Below are positions 1 through 6,995 of a stretch of DNA of 15,344 nt, in pieces. A model generated the notes under the pieces. The model was not told the origin of the DNA. It did no database searches and saw only the letters and a list, made by a program, of their open reading frames with translations. The translations under genes were made by a program, and so were the position numbers. The stretch is from Elusimicrobia bacterium RIFOXYB2_FULL_48_7. Its GTDB lineage: Bacteria > Elusimicrobiota > Endomicrobiia > CG1-02-37-114 > XYA2-FULL-39-19. Position 1 is the first letter of the stretch; each line of letters begins with the position of its first letter. The DNA lies in NCBI GenBank assembly GCA_001800495.1, contig MGVM01000021.1, positions 1 to 15,344 of the forward strand, given 5' to 3'.

Positions 1-1068
1 CCTGTAACAGGCCCGGTTGAAACGGTAAAAACCGAGACTCCGGCAACGGTCACTGGAACTGCTGCCACGGCCGAAAAACCCGCAGCAACCGCGGTCACAA
101 CACCAGCCGCGGCACCATCGCCCGTACAACCTCCTGCACCTGCTGCTCCGCAGGTTGACCCGTTTACCGCGGCTTCTGAAAAAATAAAAAATAAAGACAA
201 CGCCGTGGTCCGGCGCCAGGGCATTACCGAGTTCATAGCGATCAGGAACCAGAAGGCCGTCGCGCTTATCATCCCGATGCTGAAGGATTCCGATCCTTTC
301 GTGAAGATGGAAGCGTGCAACGCGCTCGGAAGCTTCCATGCCAGGGAAGCTGTGGCTGATATGGCAAAAATGGTAACCGACGAAAAAGAATCCCAGGTCA
401 GGCAGACTGCCGCGATTTCCCTTGGCTATTTGAACGATAAATCCGCTGTTTCTGCGCTCGTAAAAGGGCTTAATGACCCCATTGACGGCGTGCGTTTTGC
501 ATGCGCGCAGACGCTCGGGACCATTAGGGCCACAGAAGCCATACCCGACCTTTCAAACGCTCTCAAAGACAAGAATCCCAACATGAAACGCAGCGTTCTC
601 AATGCTTTCGCCACGCTAGGCGACAAGACAGCTCTGCCGCAGATAAGGGAACTGCTCAACGACGAAAACCAGGCAGTCCGCACCGACACTATAAAAGTGC
701 TGGCCCAGCTGGGCGACACCGAAAGCATACCGAAAATCAAGCCCATGCTTGAAAGCAAGGACAAGGCCACCTCAATGATCGCCGCGAACTTCCTGGCAAA
801 ACTAAACGATAATTCCGGGATGAACGCCGCTATTGCCATGGCCTCGGACAAGGACAAATCGATACGCATTTCAGCCATTGAAACTCTTGGTTACATCAAC
901 GATAAAAAAGTCATACCGGTGCTTGAAAAGACCGCGAAGGACCCTGACTCATACATAAGCCAGCTGGCAAAAACCTCGCTGGAAAGGGTCAAGGGAAGGA
1001 TGACTCCTGAACCGAAGAGCGCTCCAAAAAAAGCTGAAGGGAAACCGACAAGTGGCCAAAAGAAATAG
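1..1068 (+). CDS. HEAT-repeat protein, 5' end outside the window
   Basis: The frame is open from the first base, so the start lies upstream; 355 residues are visible. Fragment residues 1 to about 65 form a low-complexity linker rich in Pro, Ala, Thr and Val, as in exported or membrane-anchored proteins. From about residue 70 to 335 there are about eight alpha-helical units of roughly 31 residues with the HEAT/PBS-lyase pattern (a two-helix unit with a conserved Asp and a V-R-x-x-A-x-x-x-L-G core, for example VRQTAAISLGYL and VRFACAQTLGTI). The tail is Lys/Pro-rich. HEAT repeats are protein-binding scaffolds; no catalytic residues are seen, so the partner is unknown. The stop overlaps the start of the next gene by 17 nt, suggesting translational coupling and a shared role with that exported protein. 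An internal GTG at 205 could be miscalled as the start, but the upstream frame has clear protein composition. Confidence 0.85.
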   Translation, partial: PVTGPVETVKTETPATVTGTAATAEKPAATAVTTPAAAPSPVQPPAPAAPQVDPFTAASEKIKNKDNAVVRRQGITEFIAIRNQKAVALIIPMLKDSDPFVKMEACNALGSFHAREAVADMAKMVTDEKESQVRQTAAISLGYLNDKSAVSALVKGLNDPIDGVRFACAQTLGTIRATEAIPDLSNALKDKNPNMKRSVLNAFATLGDKTALPQIRELLNDENQAVRTDTIKVLAQLGDTESIPKIKPMLESKDKATSMIAANFLAKLNDNSGMNAAIAMASDKDKSIRISAIETLGYINDKKVIPVLEKTAKDPDSYISQLAKTSLERVKGRMTPEPKSAPKKAEGKPTSGQKK

Positions 1069-1786
1069 AGCAGCAAAGTTTTTACTCGCAGCCCTCCTGG
1101 TCTTACAGCCAGGCGGCGCGTTCGCGGCTTCCATAAAGTTGGTTGACACTCCAACCGCGGCAATTGTGGACTATTATTCCATGGACCTCAACTTCCGTCT
1201 TTACCGGGGAGGCGGTGTAATACCCCAGCTTTCCTTCGGCGTTTTCCGCCGGCTGAACATCGGGTTTTCCTGGGACATCGACCGGCTTATAGGCACCCAG
1301 GACCCGGAACCGCGCAGGCCTGTTCTCAACCTTAAATTCAGGCTGTTTGACGGTTCAAAAAACATGCCCGCTATTGCCATAGGCTATGACGGTCAAGGCT
1401 ATATCTACAATAACGGCAGCGGTCTTTATGATTACAGGGAAAAAGGCGTTTTCCTGGTGACCGACACAGAGATTTTTACCGCAAACCTGATGACGCATCT
1501 GGGAGCTAACGTTAACTTTACCACCGAGAATAACAGGGATGTGGCCAAAGTCTACGGATTTATAGGCCTGGATTATACCCTTGCCGACGACGAAACAAAA
1601 ATCCTCGGTCTGATAGCCGAATACGACAATCTTTTCCACGATATGGATGACACCCGGCTCAATGCCGCCGTCAGGCTTTATCCTACTGAAGATATCTACA
1701 TCGATTTTGCCTTCAAGGACCTAGCATCCCCGAGAAACACCGAGATAGACCGGTTGGTCGAAATAAACTACCAGACGAAGTTCTAA
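1052..1786 (+). CDS. Exported protein, probable outer-membrane beta-barrel (YjbH-like)
   Basis: A 244-residue protein with a GTG start inside the end of the HEAT gene; a GAAGGG stretch lies about 11 nt upstream. Residues 1-25 are a classic signal peptide: basic N-terminus (K3, R4, R6), a hydrophobic Leu/Ala core and an A-F-A cleavage motif. The mature part is rich in alternating hydrophobic/polar beta-strand segments, aromatic residues and Gly, and ends in phenylalanine, as expected for a substrate of the outer-membrane assembly machinery. The segment around residues 90-115 (LNLKFRLFDG, then AIAIGYDGQGYIYN) reminds me of YjbH-type exopolysaccharide-associated barrel proteins. That resemblance is from memory and unverified. 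Function unknown; pairing with the HEAT scaffold suggests an envelope role. Confidence 0.75.
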   Translation: MAKRNRAAKFLLAALLVLQPGGAFAASIKLVDTPTAAIVDYYSMDLNFRLYRGGGVIPQLSFGVFRRLNIGFSWDIDRLIGTQDPEPRRPVLNLKFRLFDGSKNMPAIAIGYDGQGYIYNNGSGLYDYREKGVFLVTDTEIFTANLMTHLGANVNFTTENNRDVAKVYGFIGLDYTLADDETKILGLIAEYDNLFHDMDDTRLNAAVRLYPTEDIYIDFAFKDLASPRNTEIDRLVEINYQTKF

Positions 1787-1799
1787 AAAAAGGAACATT

Positions 1800-2780
1800 A
1801 TGGCGGAAGATTTCCAGGGGCTGGATTTTGAACAGCCCATCATAGAGCTCGAAAACAAAATAGCGGAACTGAAAAAACTCTCCGAAAACCCGGCCGAGAT
1901 AAAAACACTTGAAGAAAAATGCAACGGCCTGAAGCTTAACATCTATAAAAATATCACACCGGCCCAGAGGGTGAAACTTGCCCGCCATCCGAAAAGACCC
2001 TACAGCCTGGATTACATAAACCTTATTTTCTCCGATTTCACCGAGCTTCATGGCGACAGGAACTTTTCTGACGACAAGGCCCTGGTCACAGGTTTCGCGA
2101 ATCTTGATACTCATCCAGTCGCCATTATAGCCCAGCAAAAAGGCAGGGAACTGCAGGAAAAGATGGACAGGAATTTCGGATCTATGCACCCGGAGGGTTA
2201 CAGGAAAGCCCTTCGCGTGATGAAACTTGCCGAGAAATTCCGCAGGCCGGTGATCTGTTTCATCGATACCATGGGCGCCTACCCGGGGATTGGGGCGGAA
2301 GAAAGGGGACAGGCCGAGGCGATTGCCCGGAACTTGAGGGAGATGTCTATCCTGGAAACCCCTCTTATTTCCATAATAATCGGCGAAGGCGGTTCCGGCG
2401 GAGCGCTGGGAATAGGCGTTACCGACAGGATACTGATGCTTGAAAACGCGTGGTACTCAGTCATCAGCCCCGAGGGCTGCGCGTCCATATTATTCCACGA
2501 TTCTTCCAGGTACGCGGAAGCAGCCGAAGCCATGAAAATCACCGCCCCGGACCTTTATCAATTGAAAACAATAGACGAAATCATTCCCGAGCCGCTTGGC
2601 GGCGCCAATAGGGATATCGCTGCAACAGCGGACGCTATGAAAAAATCACTCATTAAAAATCTGGCCAAGCTCAATAAAATGAAAATACCGGAACTGCTGA
2701 AAGCACGGTATAAAAAATACCGTATCCTGGGTAACTTCACGGAAAACAGCAAAAAAAACCAATTAGGAGGGAACAAATGA
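1800..2780 (+). CDS. accA: Acetyl-CoA carboxylase, carboxyltransferase subunit alpha
   Basis: This subunit pairs with AccD to move the carboxyl group from biotinylated BCCP (AccB) to acetyl-CoA, giving malonyl-CoA for fatty-acid synthesis in the cytoplasm. Its 326 residues match the usual length of about 320. Residues 1-50 form the N-terminal helical/coiled region. The crotonase-fold core shows HGDRNFSDDKALVTGFA (84-100), QKGRELQEKMDRNFG (113-127), FIDTMGAYPGIGAEERGQ (154-171) and GEGGSGGALGIG (195-206), whose glycines form the oxyanion hole, then SPEGCASILF (223-232). Start: ATG with AAGGA about 6 nt upstream. No accD is visible, so the partner lies elsewhere. The stop overlaps the next gene's start (ATGA), and the last codons contain an A8 run with an in-phase slippery heptamer (see findings). 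Confidence 0.97.
   Translation: MAEDFQGLDFEQPIIELENKIAELKKLSENPAEIKTLEEKCNGLKLNIYKNITPAQRVKLARHPKRPYSLDYINLIFSDFTELHGDRNFSDDKALVTGFANLDTHPVAIIAQQKGRELQEKMDRNFGSMHPEGYRKALRVMKLAEKFRRPVICFIDTMGAYPGIGAEERGQAEAIARNLREMSILETPLISIIIGEGGSGGALGIGVTDRILMLENAWYSVISPEGCASILFHDSSRYAEAAEAMKITAPDLYQLKTIDEIIPEPLGGANRDIAATADAMKKSLIKNLAKLNKMKIPELLKARYKKYRILGNFTENSKKNQLGGNK
2751..2771 (+). promoter_or_regulatory. Slippery A8 run followed by a strong ribosome-binding site
   Basis: An A8 run (2751-2758) followed by C puts the heptamer A-AAA-AAC (2753-2759) in the correct phase for -1 slippage in accA. AGGAGGG (2765-2771) follows; it is the Shine-Dalgarno of the aldolase gene, 5 nt before its ATG at 2777. The -1 frame is open from the run into the aldolase frame, so a slip would fuse the two proteins. 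The ribosome site is secure; frameshifting is only possible. Confidence 0.5.
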
Positions 2781-4192
2781 AGGAACATGCAGACAAAAAA
2801 GCACTGTTGGACAGCCTCAAAGACGTACTCAAAATTGAAAAGGATGGTTCAGCTATCGAGATTCTTAACGATAAACAATTAAGAAGCGAACTGATAGATG
2901 AAATCATATGGAACGCGGCATTCTCGCCAAGCGAGGAAGTGCGCGGCCTTGCCTGTTTCATTGTCAGGCTCATCGGCAAAAAGACCGGTAACGGCCCGGC
3001 CTCGATTTTCGATATTTATAAGGCCAGGGGCGAGGGGAATATAAAGGGTTTTACTGTTCCTGCGATCAACGTCCGGGGATTGAGTTATGATTTCGCCAGG
3101 GCTATTTTCAGGGCGGCAAAGAAAGACAATGTGGGGCTTTTCATATTCGAAATCGCCCGTTCAGAATCAGGCTATACCGGCCAGAAACCGGCCGAATTTA
3201 CCGCAGTCATGCTCGCCGCGGCCATCAAGGAAAACTATCCATATCCGATATTCATCCAGGGCGACCACTATCAGGTAAACGGGAAGAAATACAAGGAAGA
3301 TGCCGCGAAGGAAATGAAGGGCGCCAAGGACCTTATCAAGGAATCAATTGAAGCAGGTTACTATAATATTGACCTCGACACTTCAACTCTTGTTGACCTG
3401 TCAAAAAAGACCATAGAAGAACAGCAGAAACTCAACTACGAAATCGCGGCCGAACTGACCAAGTACATCAGAAGCATTGAACCCAAGGGCATAAGCATAA
3501 TGCTCGGCGGGGAAATCGGCGAGATCGGCAGCGCAAATTCAAACGAACCAGAGCTTCGCGCTTATTTGGGGGGTTATCTGAACATAATCGGCAATATTCC
3601 GGGTATTTCCAAAATGGCGGTCCAGACAGGCACCACCCACGGCGGAGTACCTCTTCCGGACGGCACAATAGCCAAGGTTAAGCTTGATTTTGACGTACTT
3701 GACAAACTGGGGCAGATCTGCCGCAAGGACTACAAGATTTCCGGCTGCGTCCAGCACGGCGCCTCTACCCTTCCGGCTGATTTGTTTGACAAGTTCGCCA
3801 AGGTTGAGACCTCCGAGATCCACCTTGCCACCGAGTTCCAGAACATGATAATGGACCACCCGGCGTTCCCGGAAAAGCTTAAAAAAGAGATCCACGATTG
3901 GTGCATCGCGAACTGTGCCTCAGAAAGAAAGGAAACGGACACTGAACTGCAGTTCATCTATAAAGCCCGCAAGAAAGCCAATGGCCCATTCAAGAAACAG
4001 ATGTGGTCCATACCGGAAGCCGACCGCACCAAAATAGCGGCCTCCCTGGAGCAGAAACTGAGCTTCCTTTTTGACAAACTTAACGTCAAAAACACTGTTG
4101 ATATAGTAAAGAAATACGCCAAGGCGGTTGATGTAAAGGTAAATCCGCCGGTAATTGGCGGGAAACAGGAAGCGTTCGAAGGAGCTGACTAG
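2777..4192 (+). CDS. Class II (metal-dependent) fructose-bisphosphate aldolase-like protein
   Basis: A 471-residue protein, clearly longer than the usual 285-360 for class II aldolases. Residues 1 to about 78 are an N-terminal extension with no recognised domain; a TIM-barrel aldolase follows. Counterparts of the class II catalytic set are visible: the Asp-His pair in GDHYQ (D163, H164; general acid/base and zinc ligand), a glutamate in LGGEIGEIG (E246 or E249), H288 in TTHGGVPLPDG and H327 in GCVQHGAS. The usual N-x-D-T-D substrate segment is instead SEIHLATEF (about 346-354), so the natural substrate may not be fructose 1,6-bisphosphate. The reaction class (reversible aldol cleavage of a ketose phosphate) is inferred from these motifs. 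The start overlaps the accA stop (ATGA) with a very strong ribosome site. The alternatives are a tagatose-bisphosphate or other ketose-phosphate aldolase. Confidence 0.8.
   Translation: MKEHADKKALLDSLKDVLKIEKDGSAIEILNDKQLRSELIDEIIWNAAFSPSEEVRGLACFIVRLIGKKTGNGPASIFDIYKARGEGNIKGFTVPAINVRGLSYDFARAIFRAAKKDNVGLFIFEIARSESGYTGQKPAEFTAVMLAAAIKENYPYPIFIQGDHYQVNGKKYKEDAAKEMKGAKDLIKESIEAGYYNIDLDTSTLVDLSKKTIEEQQKLNYEIAAELTKYIRSIEPKGISIMLGGEIGEIGSANSNEPELRAYLGGYLNIIGNIPGISKMAVQTGTTHGGVPLPDGTIAKVKLDFDVLDKLGQICRKDYKISGCVQHGASTLPADLFDKFAKVETSEIHLATEFQNMIMDHPAFPEKLKKEIHDWCIANCASERKETDTELQFIYKARKKANGPFKKQMWSIPEADRTKIAASLEQKLSFLFDKLNVKNTVDIVKKYAKAVDVKVNPPVIGGKQEAFEGAD
4179..4184 (+). promoter_or_regulatory. Ribosome-binding site that sets the thrC start
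   Basis: AAGGAG lies 9 nt before the TTG at 4194. This favours 4194 over an in-frame TTG at 4155, which would add 13 residues and sits inside the aldolase coding sequence without a comparable site. Confidence 0.75.
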
Positions 4193-4193
4193 A

Positions 4194-5237
4194 TTGTACC
4201 AAGGTCTGATTGACCGGTACAGGAAATACCTGCCGGTTACCAGCAAAACCCCTGTTATAAGCCTTTACGAGGGCAATACTCCTCTACTAAGGGCCAAAAA
4301 CCTAGAGCGTTACTTGAAGTTATCTAACTTAAAGATTTACTTGAAATGCGAGGGGTTCAACCCTACTGGTTCCTTCAAGGACAGGGGTATGACAATGGCC
4401 ATATCCAAGGCTGCTGAAGCGAGAGCTGAGGCAGTTATATGCGCCTCAACCGGCAACACCTCGGCCAGCGCGGCGGCCTACTCAGCCCGGGCAGGCATCA
4501 AGTGCATAGTCCTTATCCCCCAGGGGTCCATAGCCCTGGGAAAACTCTCCCAGGCAATGATGCACAACGCCAGGGTGATAGCCATAAAAGGCAACTTTGA
4601 CGAAGCCCTCACGATAGTCAGGAAGATCGGAGAAAAATACCCCGTAACCGTTGTAAACTCCATTAATCCTTACAGGATAGAAGGCCAGAAAACCGGTTCC
4701 TTTGAGGTAGTTGACTTCCTGGGCAAAGCCCCGGATTACCACTTCATACCGGTGGGTAACGCCGGTAACATCACCGCCTACTGGAAGGGCTACAAGGAAT
4801 ACTGCCGCGGCAAACTGCCCAGGATGATGGGATTCCAGGCCAGCGGGGCCTCGCCGATAGTACTCGGCAGGCCCGTCAAGCACCCTAAAACTATAGCTAC
4901 AGCGATAAAAATAGGCAACCCGGCGAGCTGGAAACAGGCGCAAGCCGCCCGGGATGAATCCAGTGGGGTAATTGAAGCCGTCACGGACTCTGAAATCCTG
5001 AATGCGTACAAACTGCTTGCGGCTCTTGAAGGTGTTTTCGTGGAACCGGCAAGCGCAGCATCCGTAGCAGGATTGATAAAACACTCTGGAAAACTCAAGA
5101 AACAGGGCGATAAGACCGCTGTCTGCGTACTCACGGGCCACGGGCTTAAAGACCCCGACAGGGCGATAAAGTCCATAAAGCAGCCTGTAGTCGTAGAACC
5201 TACCCTTGAAAAAGTGGTTAAAGAGATAAAGTTTTAA
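4194..5237 (+). CDS. thrC: Threonine synthase
   Basis: A PLP enzyme that converts O-phospho-L-homoserine to L-threonine and phosphate, the last step of threonine synthesis, in the cytoplasm. From the TTG at 4194 it has 347 residues, typical of the shorter bacterial/archaeal class. It opens with MYQGLIDRYRKYLPVT, a familiar ThrC N-terminus, then EGNTPLL (26-32). The PLP lysine is K62 in NPTGSFKDRGM. STGNTSASAAAYSARAG (85-101) binds the cofactor ring and substrate, VGNAGN (187-192) the cofactor phosphate, and TGHGLKD (314-320) is the C-terminal signature. The TTG start is chosen for its AAGGAG site and homology to the family's start; the alternative at 4155 overlaps the aldolase by 38 nt. No other threonine gene is nearby. 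It probably shares a transcript with accA and the aldolase. Confidence 0.95.
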   Translation: MYQGLIDRYRKYLPVTSKTPVISLYEGNTPLLRAKNLERYLKLSNLKIYLKCEGFNPTGSFKDRGMTMAISKAAEARAEAVICASTGNTSASAAAYSARAGIKCIVLIPQGSIALGKLSQAMMHNARVIAIKGNFDEALTIVRKIGEKYPVTVVNSINPYRIEGQKTGSFEVVDFLGKAPDYHFIPVGNAGNITAYWKGYKEYCRGKLPRMMGFQASGASPIVLGRPVKHPKTIATAIKIGNPASWKQAQAARDESSGVIEAVTDSEILNAYKLLAALEGVFVEPASAASVAGLIKHSGKLKKQGDKTAVCVLTGHGLKDPDRAIKSIKQPVVVEPTLEKVVKEIKF

Positions 5238-5249
5238 CAGGAGAGAAAA

Positions 5250-5573
5250 ATGAGCGAACAAAACCAGACACCTAACCAGCCGCCCATGGCAAGCAAGCAG
5301 ATCCAGATTGAAATCGACGAACAAACATCCCAGGGGGTCTATTGCAACCTGGCAATGATAAGCCATAATGAAACAGAATTCGTGCTCGATTTCATATTCA
5401 TACAGCCGCAAGCGCCGAAAGCCAAGGTAAGGTCCAGGATCATTACGTCACCCGCGCACATAAAACGCCTTATGCTTGCCATAAACGACAACATCAAAAG
5501 ATATGAACAGCAATTCGGGGAGATCAAGAAACCCCAGGTAATAGAAGAAAAGAAGGTCGGGTTTTATAACTAA
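5250..5573 (+). CDS. DUF3467 family protein
   Basis: A 107-residue soluble protein preceded by AGGAGAG about 6 nt before its ATG. Residues 1-15 are a polar, Gln/Asn/Pro-rich tail. The body (about 18-95) follows the DUF3467 pattern: an I-x-I-D-E start, G-V-Y-C-N-L-A-M-I, E-F-V-L-D-F-I-F-I-Q-P, R-I-I-T-S-P-A-H-I-K-R and a final helix with N-I-x-R-Y-E. The family is widespread in bacteria and has no established function that I know of. There is no signal peptide or membrane segment. It is the last gene before a terminator, so it probably ends the transcript that includes accA and thrC; nothing here ties it functionally to those genes. Confidence 0.88.
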   Translation: MSEQNQTPNQPPMASKQIQIEIDEQTSQGVYCNLAMISHNETEFVLDFIFIQPQAPKAKVRSRIITSPAHIKRLMLAINDNIKRYEQQFGEIKKPQVIEEKKVGFYN

Positions 5574-5574
5574 G

Positions 5575-5607
5575 CCCCGAATTATACAAGGTAGCAATTC
5601 GGGGTTT
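5575..5607 (+). terminator. Hairpin terminator after the DUF3467 gene
   Basis: A perfect 9-bp stem, CCCCGAATT (5575-5583) against AATTCGGGG (5596-5604), with a 12-nt loop and then TTTC. It begins two bases after the stop codon. The T-tract is short (three T), so termination may be partial and some transcripts may read into cinA. Confidence 0.7.
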
Positions 5608-5611
5608 CATC

Positions 5612-5628
5612 CAATTCAATGAGAATTG
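5612..5628 (+). promoter_or_regulatory. Small hairpin enclosing the cinA start codon
   Basis: CAATTC (5612-5617) and GAATTG (5623-5628) are inverted repeats separated by five bases holding most of the ATG (5619-5621). No Shine-Dalgarno is recognisable in the 15 nt upstream. The stem is short and AT-rich, so it would be only weakly stable. Confidence 0.35.
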
Positions 5629-6107
5629 AACTGATTTGCGTCGGAAATGAGCTTCTGTACGGAAAAATCAACACCCATACCTCTTACATCGGGGAACACC
5701 TCAGTTCCCTTGGACTCCACCTGAATTCCTCAAAAACCATCCCTGATAACATGGAAGAAATGACTGAAACCTTCAAGGGCGCCTTTGATAAATCCGACAT
5801 TGCCCTGGTGACAGGCGGCCTCGGGCCGACTTTCGATGACCTCACGCGCGAAGCTGCCGCAAAAGCTCTCGGTAGAAAGCTGGTCCTGCAGGAAGATTTG
5901 CTTAAAAAACTCGAAACATACATAAAGGCAAGGGGCTATAAAATATCAATAGATTCAAATAAAAAACAGGCTTTCCTTGTTGAAGGCGCCAAGGCAATAG
6001 AAAACAAGCACGGAACCGCCCCGGGCCAGATTATTGAAACCCCCCAGGGGGGGGAAATTGATTATCCTGCTTCCGGGCCCGCCGAAGGAAATGCACGCGA
6101 TGTTTGA
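5619..6107 (+). CDS. cinA: CinA N-terminal part, truncated by a frameshift
   Basis: The N-terminal domain (COG1058, molybdopterin-binding-like fold; ADP-ribose pyrophosphatase in characterised CinA proteins) of a nucleotide-salvage/competence-damage protein. Family motifs: the start MRIELICVGNELLYGKI, TGGLGPTFDDLTREAA (65-80) and GTAPG (132-136). It matches CinA to about residue 145 (the GG codons of the G8 run), then the frame changes to unrelated sequence and stops at 6105-6107. Removing one G restores the family sequence G-G-K-L-I-I-L-L-P-G-P-P-K-E-M and joins this to the second part as a 418-residue protein, a normal CinA length. The ATG lies 12 nt after the upstream terminator and lacks a clear ribosome site. 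Confidence 0.85.
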   Translation: MRIELICVGNELLYGKINTHTSYIGEHLSSLGLHLNSSKTIPDNMEEMTETFKGAFDKSDIALVTGGLGPTFDDLTREAAAKALGRKLVLQEDLLKKLETYIKARGYKISIDSNKKQAFLVEGAKAIENKHGTAPGQIIETPQGGEIDYPASGPAEGNARDV

Positions 6108-6876
6108 GTCGTTCGTGCTGCCGTTGTTGAAAGACAAATACAGTACTATCATCTCAAAATCAAAAACCCTGCACGTTTTCGGGTTTGGCGAATCAAAGGT
6201 AAATGAAATAATCAACCCGGTCATCGAAACAGAAAGAAAGCTCGAAAGCGGCTCGGTTTCCTTTACCATCCTGGCTCACCTGAACGGCATAAGCATCAAG
6301 ACCACTATCACCGGCGAGGATGAACTGATAATCGACGAGCTGCTTCACAGCATAAAGGCGGAATTTTACAAACTGCTCGGGAATAGTATTTACGGCGAAG
6401 ACTCACAGACCCTTGAAAGCGTAGTGGGCGGCTTGCTGATCAGGCATAAAAAGACGCTTTCCCTGGCCGAGTCCTGCACGGGCGGGCTACTAGCCAATAA
6501 AATCACCAACATTCCCGGCAGTTCCCTGTTCTTCCAGGGAGGAATCGTTTCATACTCAAACCATTCAAAAATCGAGATCCTGAAAGTCAATCCGGGCACC
6601 ATCGAAAAGCATGGCGCCGTTTCGGAAGAAACCGCCCTGGAAATGGCCAATGGCGCAAATAAACTCACCGGCAGCGATTTCGCGGCCGCGCTCAGCGGTA
6701 TAGCAGGCCCTTCCGGCGGCACGCCCGAAAAACCCGTGGGTACTGTCAGTTTCGCGGTAACCGGCCTTAAAAAACCAAAAACCGAAACGATGCACTTTTC
6801 CGGAACCAGGGTTGAAATAAAGGAACGCTCCGCCAACCACCTGCTCAACATGCTCCGCATAGAACTCAATAAATAG
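6034..6876 (+). CDS. cinA: CinA C-terminal part with the nicotinamide-nucleotide amidase (PncC) domain
   Basis: The remainder of cinA in the +1 frame. The open frame begins at a TTG (6034) upstream of the G8 run, but this is probably not a true start. The first segment continues the N-terminal domain (LLPGPPKEM, residues 12-20 of this frame). The PncC domain (about 125-278) deamidates nicotinamide mononucleotide to nicotinate mononucleotide in pyridine-nucleotide recycling; its signatures are ESCTGGLLANKI (146-157) with the catalytic Ser, then GGIVSYSNHSK (169-179) and SGIAGPSGGTPEKPVGTV (221-238). If the frameshift is real, internal initiation is conceivable at ATG 6100, 11 nt after a GAAGGA and overlapping the upstream stop. 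That would cut into the first domain but leave the amidase domain whole. Confidence 0.85.
   Translation: MKPPRGGKLIILLPGPPKEMHAMFESFVLPLLKDKYSTIISKSKTLHVFGFGESKVNEIINPVIETERKLESGSVSFTILAHLNGISIKTTITGEDELIIDELLHSIKAEFYKLLGNSIYGEDSQTLESVVGGLLIRHKKTLSLAESCTGGLLANKITNIPGSSLFFQGGIVSYSNHSKIEILKVNPGTIEKHGAVSEETALEMANGANKLTGSDFAAALSGIAGPSGGTPEKPVGTVSFAVTGLKKPKTETMHFSGTRVEIKERSANHLLNMLRIELNK
6040..6054 (+). repeat. C6-A-G8 homopolymer pair at the cinA frameshift
   Basis: Six C (6040-6045), an A, then eight G (6047-6054). Seven G would keep cinA in frame. The run is a candidate for slipped-strand variation, transcriptional slippage or a sequencing/assembly length error. The C and G arms can also pair with each other, which tends to raise error rates. 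Confidence 0.9.
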
Positions 6877-6894
6877 CCCCAAAACACAAATCTT

Positions 6895-6970
6895 ACAACT
6901 CAGTCAAACCTGTTGCTCAAATCTCTAGACGATTTGAGTTTCGTACCATACTCAAACCTTGCTCAGTTGT
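6895..6970 (+). repeat. Intergenic hairpin flanked by an imperfect direct repeat
   Basis: This is most of the 161-nt gap between cinA and the deacetylase gene; I see no gene in it. It holds a perfect 8-bp stem, CTCAAATC (6916-6923) against GATTTGAG (6931-6938), with a 7-nt loop. It also holds a direct repeat, TCAAACCTGTTGCTCA (6904-6919) and TCAAACCTTGCTCA (6952-6965), differing by a 2-nt gap. An outer 6-bp inverted repeat, ACAACT (6895-6900) and AGTTGT (6965-6970), encloses both. The hairpin is followed by TTTCG, so it could act as a weak cinA terminator, or the whole may be a small dispersed repeat. Neither is proven. Confidence 0.5.
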
Positions 6971-6995
6971 AGTGCCGCCTTTTTTTTAATATAAT
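6967..6995 (+). promoter_or_regulatory. Probable sigma70-type promoter of the deacetylase-to-hisS operon
   Basis: A perfect -10 box TATAAT (6990-6995) lies 17 bp after TTGTAG (6967-6972), a 3-of-6 match to TTGACA. The spacer contains T8 (6980-6987). Transcription would start near 7002, leaving a leader of about 36 nt with a possible small stem (AGCTGTA and TACGGCT with one G-T pair). The strong -10 and AT-rich setting support it; the -35 is poor. Confidence 0.5.

Noticed and set aside
4155..4193. Earlier TTG start for threonine synthase
   Set aside because: It would add 13 basic residues not typical of ThrC and overlap the aldolase by 38 nt, while the TTG at 4194 has AAGGAG at good spacing.
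4482..5411. Long open frame (309 codons) on the minus strand across thrC
   Set aside because: It is antisense to a clear threonine synthase, has no recognisable domain or ribosome site, and its aromatic-rich composition is typical of a reverse-complement shadow.
6904..6965. Direct repeat in the intergenic region as a CRISPR remnant
   Set aside because: There are only two copies, they differ in length, and no cas gene or regular spacer series is present.
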